Shown: piece by piece, positions 26,994 to 35,870 of the stretch
Layout: each line of letters opens with the position of its first letter
Position numbering within the stretch: the stretch's first letter is position 1
From: Caldifarciminota bacterium
Lineage (GTDB): Bacteria > Hydrothermota > Hydrothermia > LBFQ01
Direction of reading: 5' to 3'
NCBI GenBank assembly: GCA_027003075.1
Contig: JALWYV010000022.1
Location: 1 to 62,896, forward strand
Length of the DNA stretch: 62,896 bases
The notes under the pieces: model-generated
Databases searched by the model: none
Told to the model about the DNA's origin: nothing
Seen by the model: only the letters and a program-made list of their open reading frames with translations
Position numbers and translations under genes: made by a program

Positions 26994-28241
26994 ATGAAAA
27001 GGAACGTATTGCTGATCGGACTCGCCTTTGGAGCTATCGTCTCCATGCAGACGTCCTGCGTTACGGTACAGGAGCAGAAGCCGAAACTTACACTTCAGGA
27101 GCGTCTGGACTCGGCCCGCGTCTGGTATTCCGTCGGAAAGGACGACCTCTTGAAGGCACTGGACGGACGTGCTGAATTTGAGACGGCCATAAAGGAACTC
27201 AAGAAAGCCTACGGGTACACCATGGCCAAGGATACGACGGGCCAGCTGGACACCCTCAGGAAGAACATCGCCCTTGATCTCGCGTACGCCTACCTCAAAA
27301 ACAAGCAGGTGGACTCGTCGGAGTACTACTACAGGGCGGTAATAAGCATGGACTCTACAGATCCGAGGGGTTGGCAGGGCCTCGGTTTTCTTTACGGGAT
27401 AATCAAGGAAGATTACGTAAAGGCTGAGGAGTTCTACAAGAAAGCCCTAGAACTCTCACCCGATAACCCGGATATACTCTTCGGACTGGCCAAAGTCTAC
27501 GAGAAGGCTGGCAGGGAGGAGGATGCTGAGAAGCTTTACAGGGAGGCTCTCCAGCGCAACCCTGACGATCCCGCCCTTAACAAGTCTTACGGCGACTTCC
27601 TCTTTGAGAAGGGCAAGTACGTGGAGGCGATAGAGTACCTTGAGAAGGCTTATGCAAAACGCCCGGATAACGAAGACCTCCTCAAGACCCTCGTGGACGC
27701 CTACCTCAAGGCCAGGAAGGAAGGGGCGGACGTGGATCTGGAGAAGGCCCTTCCGTACGCCACGAAACTTATAGAGCTGGCGGACACGACCGAGAAGTAC
27801 AAGTACTACCTGAAGAGGGCGAAACTTTACGAAAAACTGGGGAAGAAGAAGGAGGCCATAGCAGACTACGAAAAGGCCCTTGAGCTCAACCCCAACGCGA
27901 AGGCCCTGAAGGTACGCCTGGCCTACCTCTACGACGACCTCGGCAACGCGGCGATGGCCGAAAAGCTGGCGAAGGAGGTGGTGAACGATAAGGAGATAGA
28001 GGCGAGGTACCGCGCCCCGGCGTGGGCTTTGTTGGGCGATATCAGACAGAGGAGGGCGATCGCCCTGTACAAGAAGAAGAAGTACGAGCAGGCCGTTTCC
28101 ATGTTTGACAGCGCCATAGCCGCCTATCAGCAGGCGGCCGTCCTCGGAACGGGGTCTATAAAGACCTACGCCCAGAGGCAGCTGGATCGGGTGAAGAAGT
28201 GGAGGAAGAAGGCCTGGAGGAAGTGGAAGAGGATAGACTGA
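26994..28241 (+). CDS. TPR-repeat protein with lipoprotein-like signal
   Basis: A 415-residue protein. The signal (MKRNVLLIGLAFGAIVSMQ) has a basic n-region and a full-length hydrophobic core, ending at TSC22, a possible lipid-modified cysteine although the -3 residue is not canonical. It has about seven TPR units of 34 residues (AEEFYKKALELSPDNPDIL, AEKLYREALQRNPDDPAL, AIADYEKALELNPNAKAL), then a basic C-terminus. It probably is a periplasmic scaffold. It contrasts with the many exported proteins here that have very short signals. Confidence 0.82.
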   Translation: MKRNVLLIGLAFGAIVSMQTSCVTVQEQKPKLTLQERLDSARVWYSVGKDDLLKALDGRAEFETAIKELKKAYGYTMAKDTTGQLDTLRKNIALDLAYAYLKNKQVDSSEYYYRAVISMDSTDPRGWQGLGFLYGIIKEDYVKAEEFYKKALELSPDNPDILFGLAKVYEKAGREEDAEKLYREALQRNPDDPALNKSYGDFLFEKGKYVEAIEYLEKAYAKRPDNEDLLKTLVDAYLKARKEGADVDLEKALPYATKLIELADTTEKYKYYLKRAKLYEKLGKKKEAIADYEKALELNPNAKALKVRLAYLYDDLGNAAMAEKLAKEVVNDKEIEARYRAPAWALLGDIRQRRAIALYKKKKYEQAVSMFDSAIAAYQQAAVLGTGSIKTYAQRQLDRVKKWRKKAWRKWKRID

Positions 28242-28244
28242 GGG

Positions 28245-29315
28245 TTGTGTCTTAAAAGGGTACTGAAGTACGCGGAAGGGGAGGAATGGAGGGGGTACGA
28301 CCCCTACGACGGGCTTCTATCTCCCTTCGGCAACCTCCCCCTCCCCCTTTACCGCCTCGTGTTCCAGCAGGTGGTGAAGCGTTCTCCTTTATGGACGAGG
28401 AAGATTTTACTCATACCGAAGTCCCACAACCCCAAAGGTCTGGCCCTGTTCCTCTGGACGTACTCACTCCTTAAGGACGAGGCGAAGGCGAAGCGGGTTT
28501 ACGACCTGCTAATGAGGTACAGGACGGAGTTGGCGGGAGGTGGTATAGCCTTCGGGTACAACTTCAACTGGCAGAGCAGCGTTTTTTACGTACCGGCCTA
28601 CACCCCCAACGTTATAGCGACCTCCTTCTCCGTCTTCGCCCTGAGGGAGGCCCGGAGGGCCTTCGGATGGAACGTTGACCTTAAGGATTTCATTCCGTTT
28701 TATGAGAGCGTCCTCAACCTCTTTCGCGATGGAAACGGAAGGCTATGGATGAGTTACACCCCCCTTGATAGGCTCAGGATATTCAACGCTTCCATACTCG
28801 GAGCCGTCGCCTACGCCATGGCCGGTGGGGACAGGGAGGTTTTGCGTGAAATAGCCGACACCCTCGCCTTCTATCAGGGGGAGGACGGATCGTGGGTCTA
28901 CGGGCTGGGGAACCGTCGGATGAAGTACGTGGATCACATACATACCGCCTACAACCTGTGGGGTCTCGTATGGGCTTCAGAATTGCTTAAGACGGACAGA
29001 TGGAGAAAGAGTATCGTTAACGGTTTCAGTTTCTACAGGGAAAATCTGTTCACTTCCGAAGGTATACCCATCAACCGTACGAACAGGAGGGGCCACGACA
29101 CCCACGACGTTGCTGCGGCCATAATCACCCTGAAGATGTTCGGTGAAATTTCTCACGCAAAGAGGCTCGTGAAGTACGCCTGTAGTACCCTCGTTGGACC
29201 TGGAGGGGAGGTTTACAACGGTCCCGGAGACAGGAGGGTATTCATGAGGTGGTCCGTGGGGTGGATGGCCCTATCTCTCGCTTCCCCGAAAAAGAACCAC
29301 ATTAAACCGGATTAG
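28245..29315 (+). CDS. Alpha/alpha-toroid-like protein of polysaccharide loci
   Basis: A 356-residue protein beginning TTG, three bases after the TPR gene. The opening WRGYDPYDGLLSPFG, IPKSHNPKGLALFLW and the closing GGEVYNGPGDRRVFMRWSVGWM resemble a family of helical-toroid (squalene-cyclase/VpsJ-like) proteins common in exopolysaccharide clusters. Repeated helical hairpins with Tyr/Trp-rich loops support a toroid fold. No signal peptide. Function unknown; the neighbouring glycosyltransferase and ligase at 31038-33300 suggest a role in glycan metabolism. Confidence 0.55.
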   Translation: MCLKRVLKYAEGEEWRGYDPYDGLLSPFGNLPLPLYRLVFQQVVKRSPLWTRKILLIPKSHNPKGLALFLWTYSLLKDEAKAKRVYDLLMRYRTELAGGGIAFGYNFNWQSSVFYVPAYTPNVIATSFSVFALREARRAFGWNVDLKDFIPFYESVLNLFRDGNGRLWMSYTPLDRLRIFNASILGAVAYAMAGGDREVLREIADTLAFYQGEDGSWVYGLGNRRMKYVDHIHTAYNLWGLVWASELLKTDRWRKSIVNGFSFYRENLFTSEGIPINRTNRRGHDTHDVAAAIITLKMFGEISHAKRLVKYACSTLVGPGGEVYNGPGDRRVFMRWSVGWMALSLASPKKNHIKPD

Positions 29316-29318
29316 AAT
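29313..29318 (+). promoter_or_regulatory. -10 box TAGAAT of cytochrome c
   Basis: TAGAAT 5 bases before GTG 29324. Its TAG is also the stop codon of the toroid-like gene. Confidence 0.55.
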
Positions 29319-29323
29319 ACGAA

Positions 29324-29830
29324 GTGAGACTCCGGAGGATCTTTACAACGCTCGTTATAACGTTCGCTGCCGCCCTTTGGATACTCTACCTGTTTCTGGA
29401 CAGGCTGGCCGAAAATCCGAGGGTAATTGAGTTGAAAGGGGAAGATACCGTAAGGGTCTCCGTGGATACGTCCGAAAGGTGGACGTACGGGGACCTTCCC
29501 GGAGAGTGGCCCTCTGAGCCGGATCCCGAACTCGTGGCGCTCGGGAAAGAGCTCTTCAACACCCGTGGGTGCAGGGTATGCCACACTATTGGTGAAGGGG
29601 ACCTCGTCGGTCCCGACCTCAAGAACGTTCACCGGATACGGGATTACAGATGGGCGCTCCTTCTCCTCCTGCGTCCTGACAGCATGCAGCAGTACGACTC
29701 CCTTGCCCACGCCCTCCTCAAAAAGTACGGCGTCCGTATGCCGGATCAGAGGTTGAGTCTGAGGGAGGCCGAAGCCCTCCTCCATTACGTGGTGTGGGAG
29801 AGTACGAAAGGTAATCGGGGAACTAAATAA
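29324..29830 (+). CDS. Membrane-anchored monoheme cytochrome c
   Basis: A 168-residue c-type cytochrome. An N-terminal helix (about 8-25) would serve as signal anchor. The heme site is CRVCH (83-87), in the context GKELFNTRGCRVCHTIGEGDLVGPDL. YGVRMPDQRLS, with its Met, supplies the likely distal ligand. The spacing fits a small class I cytochrome domain of about 100 residues facing the periplasm. It may accept electrons from a quinone oxidase complex. The GTG start sits right behind a TAGAAT box. Confidence 0.9.
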   Translation: MRLRRIFTTLVITFAAALWILYLFLDRLAENPRVIELKGEDTVRVSVDTSERWTYGDLPGEWPSEPDPELVALGKELFNTRGCRVCHTIGEGDLVGPDLKNVHRIRDYRWALLLLLRPDSMQQYDSLAHALLKKYGVRMPDQRLSLREAEALLHYVVWESTKGNRGTK

Positions 29831-29844
29831 ACCTGCTCCCGCTT

Positions 29845-29850
29845 TAAAAT
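29845..29850 (+). promoter_or_regulatory. -10 box TAAAAT of trpS
   Basis: TAAAAT 9 bases before ATG 29860. Confidence 0.6.
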
Positions 29851-29859
29851 CAACGCTCC

Positions 29860-31041
29860 ATGGCCGAAAATCGTAAGAAGGTTATCCTTTCCGGTATGCG
29901 CTCCACCGGCCGTATGCACGTGGGACACCTCGCCGGTGTTCTGACCAACTGGATAAGGCTTCAGGACGAGTACGAATGCTACTACGAGATAGCCGACTGG
30001 CACGCCCTCACGGACGACCCCGCCAGGGCGAAGGAGGTTAACGAGAACGTCTTAGGCATGGTCAGGGACTGGCTCGCCGTCGGGATTGACCCTCAGAAGG
30101 CCGTAATATTCCGTCAGTCCTACGTACCGGAGCATGCCGAGTTACACCTCGCCTTCTCCATGCTCGTATCCGTGCCGAGGCTTCTGAGAAACCCCACGTT
30201 CAAAGAGAAACTCGCCGAACTGAGGAAGAAGAAGGGCTACACGAGGATGTCCCTAAAGGTTGAGAGGCTGGACGTTGAGGACGAGGTAGATCAGATCCTG
30301 AGGTTCGTGAGGGAGGAGGACGAAGAGAAGGCGAGAAGGATGCTGAGCAGCGTTATCAACCGGGCGAAGGACGAGGTACTTGAGAAGATAACCACGGAGG
30401 TATCCCTTGACGAGGCGGCTATACCGGCCGAGATCTCTTACGGCCTTCTCGGTTACCCCGTACTTCAGGCGGCTGACATACTGCTCTACAAGGGGGAGGT
30501 CGTTCCCATAGGGGCGGATCAGCTCCCCCACCTTGAACTTACGAGGGAAATTGCCAGAGACTTCAACCGGATATACGCCCCCGTCTTTCCCATACCGGAG
30601 CCTCTGCTGACGGAGACGCCAAAGATACTCGGGACGGACGGCAGGAAGATGTCCAAATCCTACAACAACGCCATATTCCTGAGCGACCCCCCGGAGATCA
30701 TAAGGAAGAAGGTCAGATCCAGCATAACCGACCCCATGAAGGTGCGGCGGAACGACCCCGGAAGGCCGGAGGTGTGTCCGATATTCCACATGCACAAGGT
30801 ATTCAACGGTGAGGAGGTGGACGAGATAGAGAGGGCGTGCCGCGCCGGTGAACTGGGGTGCGTGGCCTGTAAGAACAGGCTGACGGAGGTCCTCATTGAG
30901 AAGTTGACGCCCATAAGGGAGAGGGCGGAAAGTTACAGCGACGAAGACGTCCTTGAGATCGTAAGGGAAGGGTCCCGGAAGGCGAGGGAGGTCGCTGAGC
31001 GCACCATGGAGGAGGTAAGAGGGGCCATATTCGGTCCGTGA
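29860..31041 (+). CDS. trpS: Tryptophanyl-tRNA synthetase
   Basis: A 393-residue class I synthetase that charges tRNA-Trp. It has the HIGH-like motif HVGH (MRSTGRMHVGHLAGV) and the KMSKS loop GRKMSKSYNN. Compared with the common 330-residue form it carries an insertion of about 60 residues (about 120-185, charged and helical) before the AAIPAEISYGLLGYPVLQAAD segment. It heads a unit with the glycosyltransferase, overlapping its GTG start (GTGA). Confidence 0.96.
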   Translation: MAENRKKVILSGMRSTGRMHVGHLAGVLTNWIRLQDEYECYYEIADWHALTDDPARAKEVNENVLGMVRDWLAVGIDPQKAVIFRQSYVPEHAELHLAFSMLVSVPRLLRNPTFKEKLAELRKKKGYTRMSLKVERLDVEDEVDQILRFVREEDEEKARRMLSSVINRAKDEVLEKITTEVSLDEAAIPAEISYGLLGYPVLQAADILLYKGEVVPIGADQLPHLELTREIARDFNRIYAPVFPIPEPLLTETPKILGTDGRKMSKSYNNAIFLSDPPEIIRKKVRSSITDPMKVRRNDPGRPEVCPIFHMHKVFNGEEVDEIERACRAGELGCVACKNRLTEVLIEKLTPIRERAESYSDEDVLEIVREGSRKAREVAERTMEEVRGAIFGP

Positions 31042-31946
31042 GGGTCTCCGTAGTAATCCCTACCTTAAACGGGGAGAGGTACCTGCCCCGCCTCTTTTCC
31101 TCCCTCCGTTCCCAGACGGTTGATACGGAGATAGTGGTCATAGACTCGTCGTCGTCGGATTCCACACCGGAGATAGCCCGTAAGTGGGCCGACCGTTTCC
31201 TCCAGATACCCCGCGAGGAGTTCAACCACGGCCTCACCCGGAACCTCGGCCTGAAGGTGACCAGCAGTGAGATCGTTGTCTTCATGTCTCAGGATGCCCT
31301 TCCCGAAAGGGGGGATACCCTTGAGACCCTCATAAGGCCCATATTGGATGGGAGGGTGGTCCTATCCTACGCCCGCCACATCCCACCCCCCGGTACGCCT
31401 CCACCTGAGGTCTTCTTCCGGCTCTTCAGCTATCCCGAGAGGTCGGAGATCAAAGACAGGAGCATGCTTCCCGAACAGGGGTTAAAGGTCTTCACGAACT
31501 CCAACGTGTGTGCGGCATACTTAAAGGAAAAGCTCCTTGAGGTGGGAGGGTTTCCCCGCGTAATACTTTCGGAGGATCTCTACGTGGCAGCGAAGCTGAT
31601 ACTTGCCGGTTATCGTACCATGTACAACGCGGAGGCCCGTGTCATACACGCCCACACTTTCACACCGTGGGGGATATTCAGGAGGTACTTTTCCATAGGT
31701 GTGTTCTACGCTGAAAACAGGTGGCTGAGGAAGTACGGCGGGAGGGGAGACACCCTCAGGTTCTTCCGGGAGGAGATCGTATACCTTGCGGAGAACCATC
31801 CCTTCTGGGTACCCTACGCCGTAGTTGAGAACTTCGCCCGTTTCATGGGTCTCATCCTCGGCTACAACTACCGTCTCCTTCCCCGATTCCTATGGCCGAT
31901 CCTGAGCGGGTACAGGTACTACTGGAGGGACCTTGAAAGGCGATAA
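31038..31946 (+). CDS. Family 2 glycosyltransferase, rhamnosyltransferase-like
   Basis: A 302-residue GT-A enzyme. Seen motifs are VSVVIPTLNGERYL, VVIDSSSSDST, the FNHGLTRNLG segment typical of rhamnosyltransferases, SQDALP (metal-binding region) and ILSEDLYVAAKL. The C-terminal helices probably bind the membrane surface. It acts on an undecaprenyl-linked or lipid-linked glycan. The start is GTG overlapping the trpS stop; it overlaps the following ligase-like gene by 14 bases. Confidence 0.88.
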   Translation: MRVSVVIPTLNGERYLPRLFSSLRSQTVDTEIVVIDSSSSDSTPEIARKWADRFLQIPREEFNHGLTRNLGLKVTSSEIVVFMSQDALPERGDTLETLIRPILDGRVVLSYARHIPPPGTPPPEVFFRLFSYPERSEIKDRSMLPEQGLKVFTNSNVCAAYLKEKLLEVGGFPRVILSEDLYVAAKLILAGYRTMYNAEARVIHAHTFTPWGIFRRYFSIGVFYAENRWLRKYGGRGDTLRFFREEIVYLAENHPFWVPYAVVENFARFMGLILGYNYRLLPRFLWPILSGYRYYWRDLERR

Positions 31947-33300
31947 ACTGCTCTTTATTCTCGCCGTTCTGATGGCCCTTAGCCTTCCCTTCTCCCTTTC
32001 CCTTTCCTACGTACCCTTAACCCTGGCACTTGTTCTCAGTTTTTACGAAGTCTTACGGAGGAAGGCGTCATATCCGAAGGACTTTCTGCTTTTTGTCCTC
32101 CTCTACGCCTGGCGTTCCCTTAGCCTTTTACTTAACGGCCTGCCCATCAAGCCCGTGAAGGACGTTTACGATAAGTTCCCGTATCCCGTTTTCTCCGTCC
32201 TCCACCTCTCCGAGGGGAGGTTGAACGCCCTCCTGCTCGCTCTGGCCCTCTCCTCGTCCGTCGTAGCCTCCCTCGGTATTCTCGGAGCCTTTTTCGGAGC
32301 ATTCCGTACGGGATGGGTGTATACGGAGTGTCGGGGAGAGTGCCGTCTAACCGTGAAAAGACCCACGGATATCGTGGCGGTTATTCTGACGGATAAGGAG
32401 CGGAATTACTTCATAAACGGCCCCCGGATCGCCCAGGACAGGCCCGTACACCTTAGCCCCGGAGAGTACACCTTCTACTCCTATGCCGGTGCCATAGTGA
32501 AGGTCAGAAAAAGGGACGTTGCCCTCGGTGAAGGCTGGAGGGGAAGGTTTGAGGAGCGACGGTTTTACAACTTCACGTCCTTTGTGGGGTTTTACGACCA
32601 CAAGATGCACTCCGGCGCCGTATTCGGGATATTGACCCTACTTTTCCTTTCCGTGGGGCTGTTCTACAGGTGGAGGTACCTCGTCTTCGTACCCCCTGTC
32701 TTCACCGCCCTGATTCTCACGGAAGCCAAGGCTTATATTCTCGCAACCCTTCTTCTGTCTCTCGCCCTTCTCTACCACAGGGCGCGCCTTTTCCGGCTTT
32801 ACCCTTACGTCGTCTTATGGTCCGTGCCTGTGGTAACGGCCGGCCTCCTCTACTCACCCCTGAGGGCCGGTTTCCTGTGGTCCCTCAAGGCCCGCGTTAA
32901 CTTCTGGAAGGTAGGTGTGGAGGCTTTCCCGTCCTCGCCCGTCTTCGGAGTGGGTTATGACCACGTTTCATCGCTGTTGAAACCGTACTACGTTAAAGGC
33001 CTGATAGATAACACCGCCCACCTTCACAGCTCGTACCTGAACGCCTTAGTTGAGACGGGAGTCGTCGGCCTGATCCTCGTCCTCATCACGGTAGTTTACT
33101 TCACCCTCAAGTTCCTTACGGCGTCCGAAAAGGGGCCGGATTACGTCAGGGCGTTTCTCAGGGGGGTGGGTGTGGCCATAGTTCTGGTGGGGGTCGTGGG
33201 AATAGTGGAAACCAACTCCGATACGGCTATACTGAACCTGCTCCTGACCTTCATTATGGGCGTGGGGGAGGCCGTTAGAAGATCCAATGTTCCACCTTAA
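31933..33300 (+). CDS. O-antigen ligase-like membrane protein, second copy
   Basis: A 455-residue polytopic membrane protein with about ten helices and AHLHSSYLNALVETGVVGL near the C-terminus, the ligase/polymerase family hallmark. Between the second and later helices is a soluble insert of about 100 residues (about 120-220). The start is TTG, 14 bases inside the glycosyltransferase gene, behind GGAGGGA; a start a few codons later is possible. It probably polymerises or transfers the glycan made by the upstream enzyme. Confidence 0.78.
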   Translation: MKGDKLLFILAVLMALSLPFSLSLSYVPLTLALVLSFYEVLRRKASYPKDFLLFVLLYAWRSLSLLLNGLPIKPVKDVYDKFPYPVFSVLHLSEGRLNALLLALALSSSVVASLGILGAFFGAFRTGWVYTECRGECRLTVKRPTDIVAVILTDKERNYFINGPRIAQDRPVHLSPGEYTFYSYAGAIVKVRKRDVALGEGWRGRFEERRFYNFTSFVGFYDHKMHSGAVFGILTLLFLSVGLFYRWRYLVFVPPVFTALILTEAKAYILATLLLSLALLYHRARLFRLYPYVVLWSVPVVTAGLLYSPLRAGFLWSLKARVNFWKVGVEAFPSSPVFGVGYDHVSSLLKPYYVKGLIDNTAHLHSSYLNALVETGVVGLILVLITVVYFTLKFLTASEKGPDYVRAFLRGVGVAIVLVGVVGIVETNSDTAILNLLLTFIMGVGEAVRRSNVPP

Positions 33301-33333
33301 GAACGGACTTTAGGTATCCTTTTACCACAACAT

Positions 33334-33339
33334 TAGAAT
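33334..33339 (+). promoter_or_regulatory. -10 box TAGAAT of mfd
   Basis: TAGAAT 11 bases before ATG 33351, predicting a leader of about four bases. Confidence 0.5.
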
Positions 33340-33350
33340 TAAAACTTTTC

Positions 33351-35849
33351 ATGCGACCCCTTCCCTCCGGGTTCATAACTCTGAGCACCCTCCGACAGAT
33401 AAAGGAGGGGGTATTTTACGTTCCGATAGGGAACAGGACGAACGAGGTCGTAAGGGAACTTCAGGCCTTCGGCGTCCCGGCCGTTCCGGGAGATGAGTAT
33501 ACATTATGGGCTGCTCGGATTGGTGGGAAAGGTCTCGTTATAGTGGGTGCGGACGAAATAAAGGGCGAGGCTATAACGGTTAAACCCGGATCCAGAGTGG
33601 ATCTAACCGCCCTCTCCAGAAGGCTCGTAGATGCTGGGTTTGAGAGGAAGGAGTTTGCCGAGAGACCCGGAGAGTTCGCCGTAAGGGGTGGAATACTGGA
33701 CGTGGTGTTCAAAAACTCCGCCTTCAGGGTTGTCCTCTTTGGCGAAGAGGTGGAGGAGGTAAGGGAGTTTTCCCCGTACACTCAGTTGAGTACGGGAGAG
33801 GTTGAGGGTTTCATCTTCATCCTCCCGTCCGATAGGCCTTTAGGGGGTGAAGTTTTAGAGATCCCTGAGGACGCTAACGTGAGGTTTAACCCACCTTTCG
33901 GGAACTTCAAACGGGCGTCGGAATACGTCAGGTCTATGACCAACAGGGGCTACCGCGTACACTTTGCCGGAAACCCTATACGTCTCGCCCTATTCTCCGG
34001 CATGGGGGTGAGACTCCTTAACGGCAACCTTTATGAGGGGTTCACGGACGAGGAGAGGAAGGAGGTGTACATCGGTGAGTGGGAGGTCATAGGGGCGCGT
34101 CCCACGATGGGTGAGGTCATATCAAAGGTCAAGGTCAAGACCCCCCGTTACCTTGAGCCGGGAGACTACGTCGTCCACGAAGACTACGGCGTAGGCATAT
34201 TCCTCGGCCTTGAGAGGAGGGACGTGGGTGAGGTCATACTGCTCCAGTACGCTGACGGCCGTCTATCCCTCCCGGTTTACAAGACACACAAACTCACCCG
34301 GTACGTCGGCCCGGAAGGGTACGAGCCTCCCCTATCCTCCCTCAGCAGGAAGACGTGGCAGAGGGATAAGGCTAAAGCCCTTCTTGAGAGCTCAAAGATA
34401 GCACGGGAACTCCTCAACATAATCGTGAGTCGCAAGGTACCGAGGGGTTTTAACTACCCGCCCGTACCGGAGGAAAAACGGTTCTGGGCCACCTTCCCCT
34501 ACGCGGAGACGGAGGACCAGATAAAGGCCATAGACGAGGTCCTGTCCGACCTTGAGAGCGACTTCATAATGGACAGGCTTCTGGTGGGGGAAGTGGCCTT
34601 CGGTAAAACGGAGGTGGCCCTCCGGGCGGCCTTTCGTGTACTTTCGCACGGCAGATCCGTGGTATGGCTCGTACCCAGTACGCTTCTGGCCTACCAGCAC
34701 TACCGTACCATGGTCCCGCGCCTTTCAGCCTTCGGAATACCCGTCTATATGGTGTCCCGACTCTCAAAGAAGGTGGGGAAAGGACCCGCCCTCTACATAG
34801 GGACGCACGCCCTCCTGAGGATGGATATACCGGCCGTGGGGTTAGTTGTTGTGGACGAGGAACAGCACTTTGGGGTACTCCAGAAGGAACACTTCAAACG
34901 CCTTAACCCGAAGGTGGACTACCTCTACCTTTCGGCCACCCCTATACCCCGTACCCTTGGCATGGGCCTTGAGGGACTCATGGACATATCCTACCTTCGG
35001 ACCCCACCGCCGGGGAGATTGCCCGTGGTTACCTACATAGGGGAGTACGACGACCGCATCGTTTCTGAGACCATAAACCGGGAACTTGAGAGGGGCGGAC
35101 AGGTATTTTACGTCTACAACCGTGTTGAGGACTTAGAGAAGGTATTCAACCGCCTTAAAGAGATGATGCCCGGCGTACCCATGGAGATGCTCCACGGCCG
35201 AATGCCGAAGAGGAAGGTGAAGGAGGTGATGGACGCCTTCTACGGGGACCGGATAAAGGTACTGGTCTCCACCGCCATAGTGGAGGCCGGTCTGGACTTC
35301 CCCAACGCCAACACCCTGATAGTGGAGAGACCCGAAATCCTCGGCCTCTCTCAGATGCACCAGCTCAGGGGGAGGGTCGGGAGGTGGACGGTTCAGGCCT
35401 ACGCCTACTTCCTTTACAGGCCACCCCTGAGGGGAAACGCCCAGAAGAGACTGGAGTACCTCGCCATGTACTCCTCCCTCGGTGAGGGGTACAAACTGGC
35501 CCTGCGGGATCTGGAGATTAGGGGAATGGGAGAACTCCTCGGAATAAAGCAGCACGGCAAGGTGGCGAAGGTGGGGTTCAAACTTTACCTGAAGTTCATA
35601 AGGAGGGCGCTCGGTCTTGAGGGTGAGGGGAAAGAGTACGAGGACCGATACGCCTACATACCGGAGGATTACGTACGGGATCCCGACAGGAGGGTGGAGT
35701 ACTACGTACGGTTCGCCGACGCCCATTCGCCGGCGGAGGTAGATAACGTTCTCAAGGAGATGCGGGACATATTCGGAGACCCCCCGGAGCCTGTACTCCG
35801 TCTGGCCAACCTCCACAGAAGGAGGGTAACGGCCGGAGATTTACCTTAG
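33351..35849 (+). CDS. mfd: Transcription-repair coupling factor Mfd, short form
   Basis: An 832-residue Mfd (family usually near 1,150). It displaces stalled RNA polymerase and recruits UvrA. The N-terminus is reduced to a remnant with the EFAVRGGILDVVF segment. The RNA-polymerase-interacting CarD-like domain follows (RYLEPGDYVVHEDYGVGIF). The SF2 motor has a Walker A-like GEVAFGKTEVAL in place of the usual GDVGFGKTE, the DEEQHFGV box, SATPIPRTL, STAIVEAGLDFPNANT and QLRGRVGR. A TRG-like RDLEIRGMGELLG segment remains, and the C-terminal domain is short. Confidence 0.92.
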   Translation: MRPLPSGFITLSTLRQIKEGVFYVPIGNRTNEVVRELQAFGVPAVPGDEYTLWAARIGGKGLVIVGADEIKGEAITVKPGSRVDLTALSRRLVDAGFERKEFAERPGEFAVRGGILDVVFKNSAFRVVLFGEEVEEVREFSPYTQLSTGEVEGFIFILPSDRPLGGEVLEIPEDANVRFNPPFGNFKRASEYVRSMTNRGYRVHFAGNPIRLALFSGMGVRLLNGNLYEGFTDEERKEVYIGEWEVIGARPTMGEVISKVKVKTPRYLEPGDYVVHEDYGVGIFLGLERRDVGEVILLQYADGRLSLPVYKTHKLTRYVGPEGYEPPLSSLSRKTWQRDKAKALLESSKIARELLNIIVSRKVPRGFNYPPVPEEKRFWATFPYAETEDQIKAIDEVLSDLESDFIMDRLLVGEVAFGKTEVALRAAFRVLSHGRSVVWLVPSTLLAYQHYRTMVPRLSAFGIPVYMVSRLSKKVGKGPALYIGTHALLRMDIPAVGLVVVDEEQHFGVLQKEHFKRLNPKVDYLYLSATPIPRTLGMGLEGLMDISYLRTPPPGRLPVVTYIGEYDDRIVSETINRELERGGQVFYVYNRVEDLEKVFNRLKEMMPGVPMEMLHGRMPKRKVKEVMDAFYGDRIKVLVSTAIVEAGLDFPNANTLIVERPEILGLSQMHQLRGRVGRWTVQAYAYFLYRPPLRGNAQKRLEYLAMYSSLGEGYKLALRDLEIRGMGELLGIKQHGKVAKVGFKLYLKFIRRALGLEGEGKEYEDRYAYIPEDYVRDPDRRVEYYVRFADAHSPAEVDNVLKEMRDIFGDPPEPVLRLANLHRRRVTAGDLP

Positions 35850-35857
35850 AACGCAGT

Positions 35858-35863
35858 TAGAAT
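35858..35863 (+). promoter_or_regulatory. -10 box TAGAAT of flavin-barrel/MenA fusion
   Basis: TAGAAT 7 bases before ATG 35871. Confidence 0.6.
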
Positions 35864-35870
35864 TCTTTCC

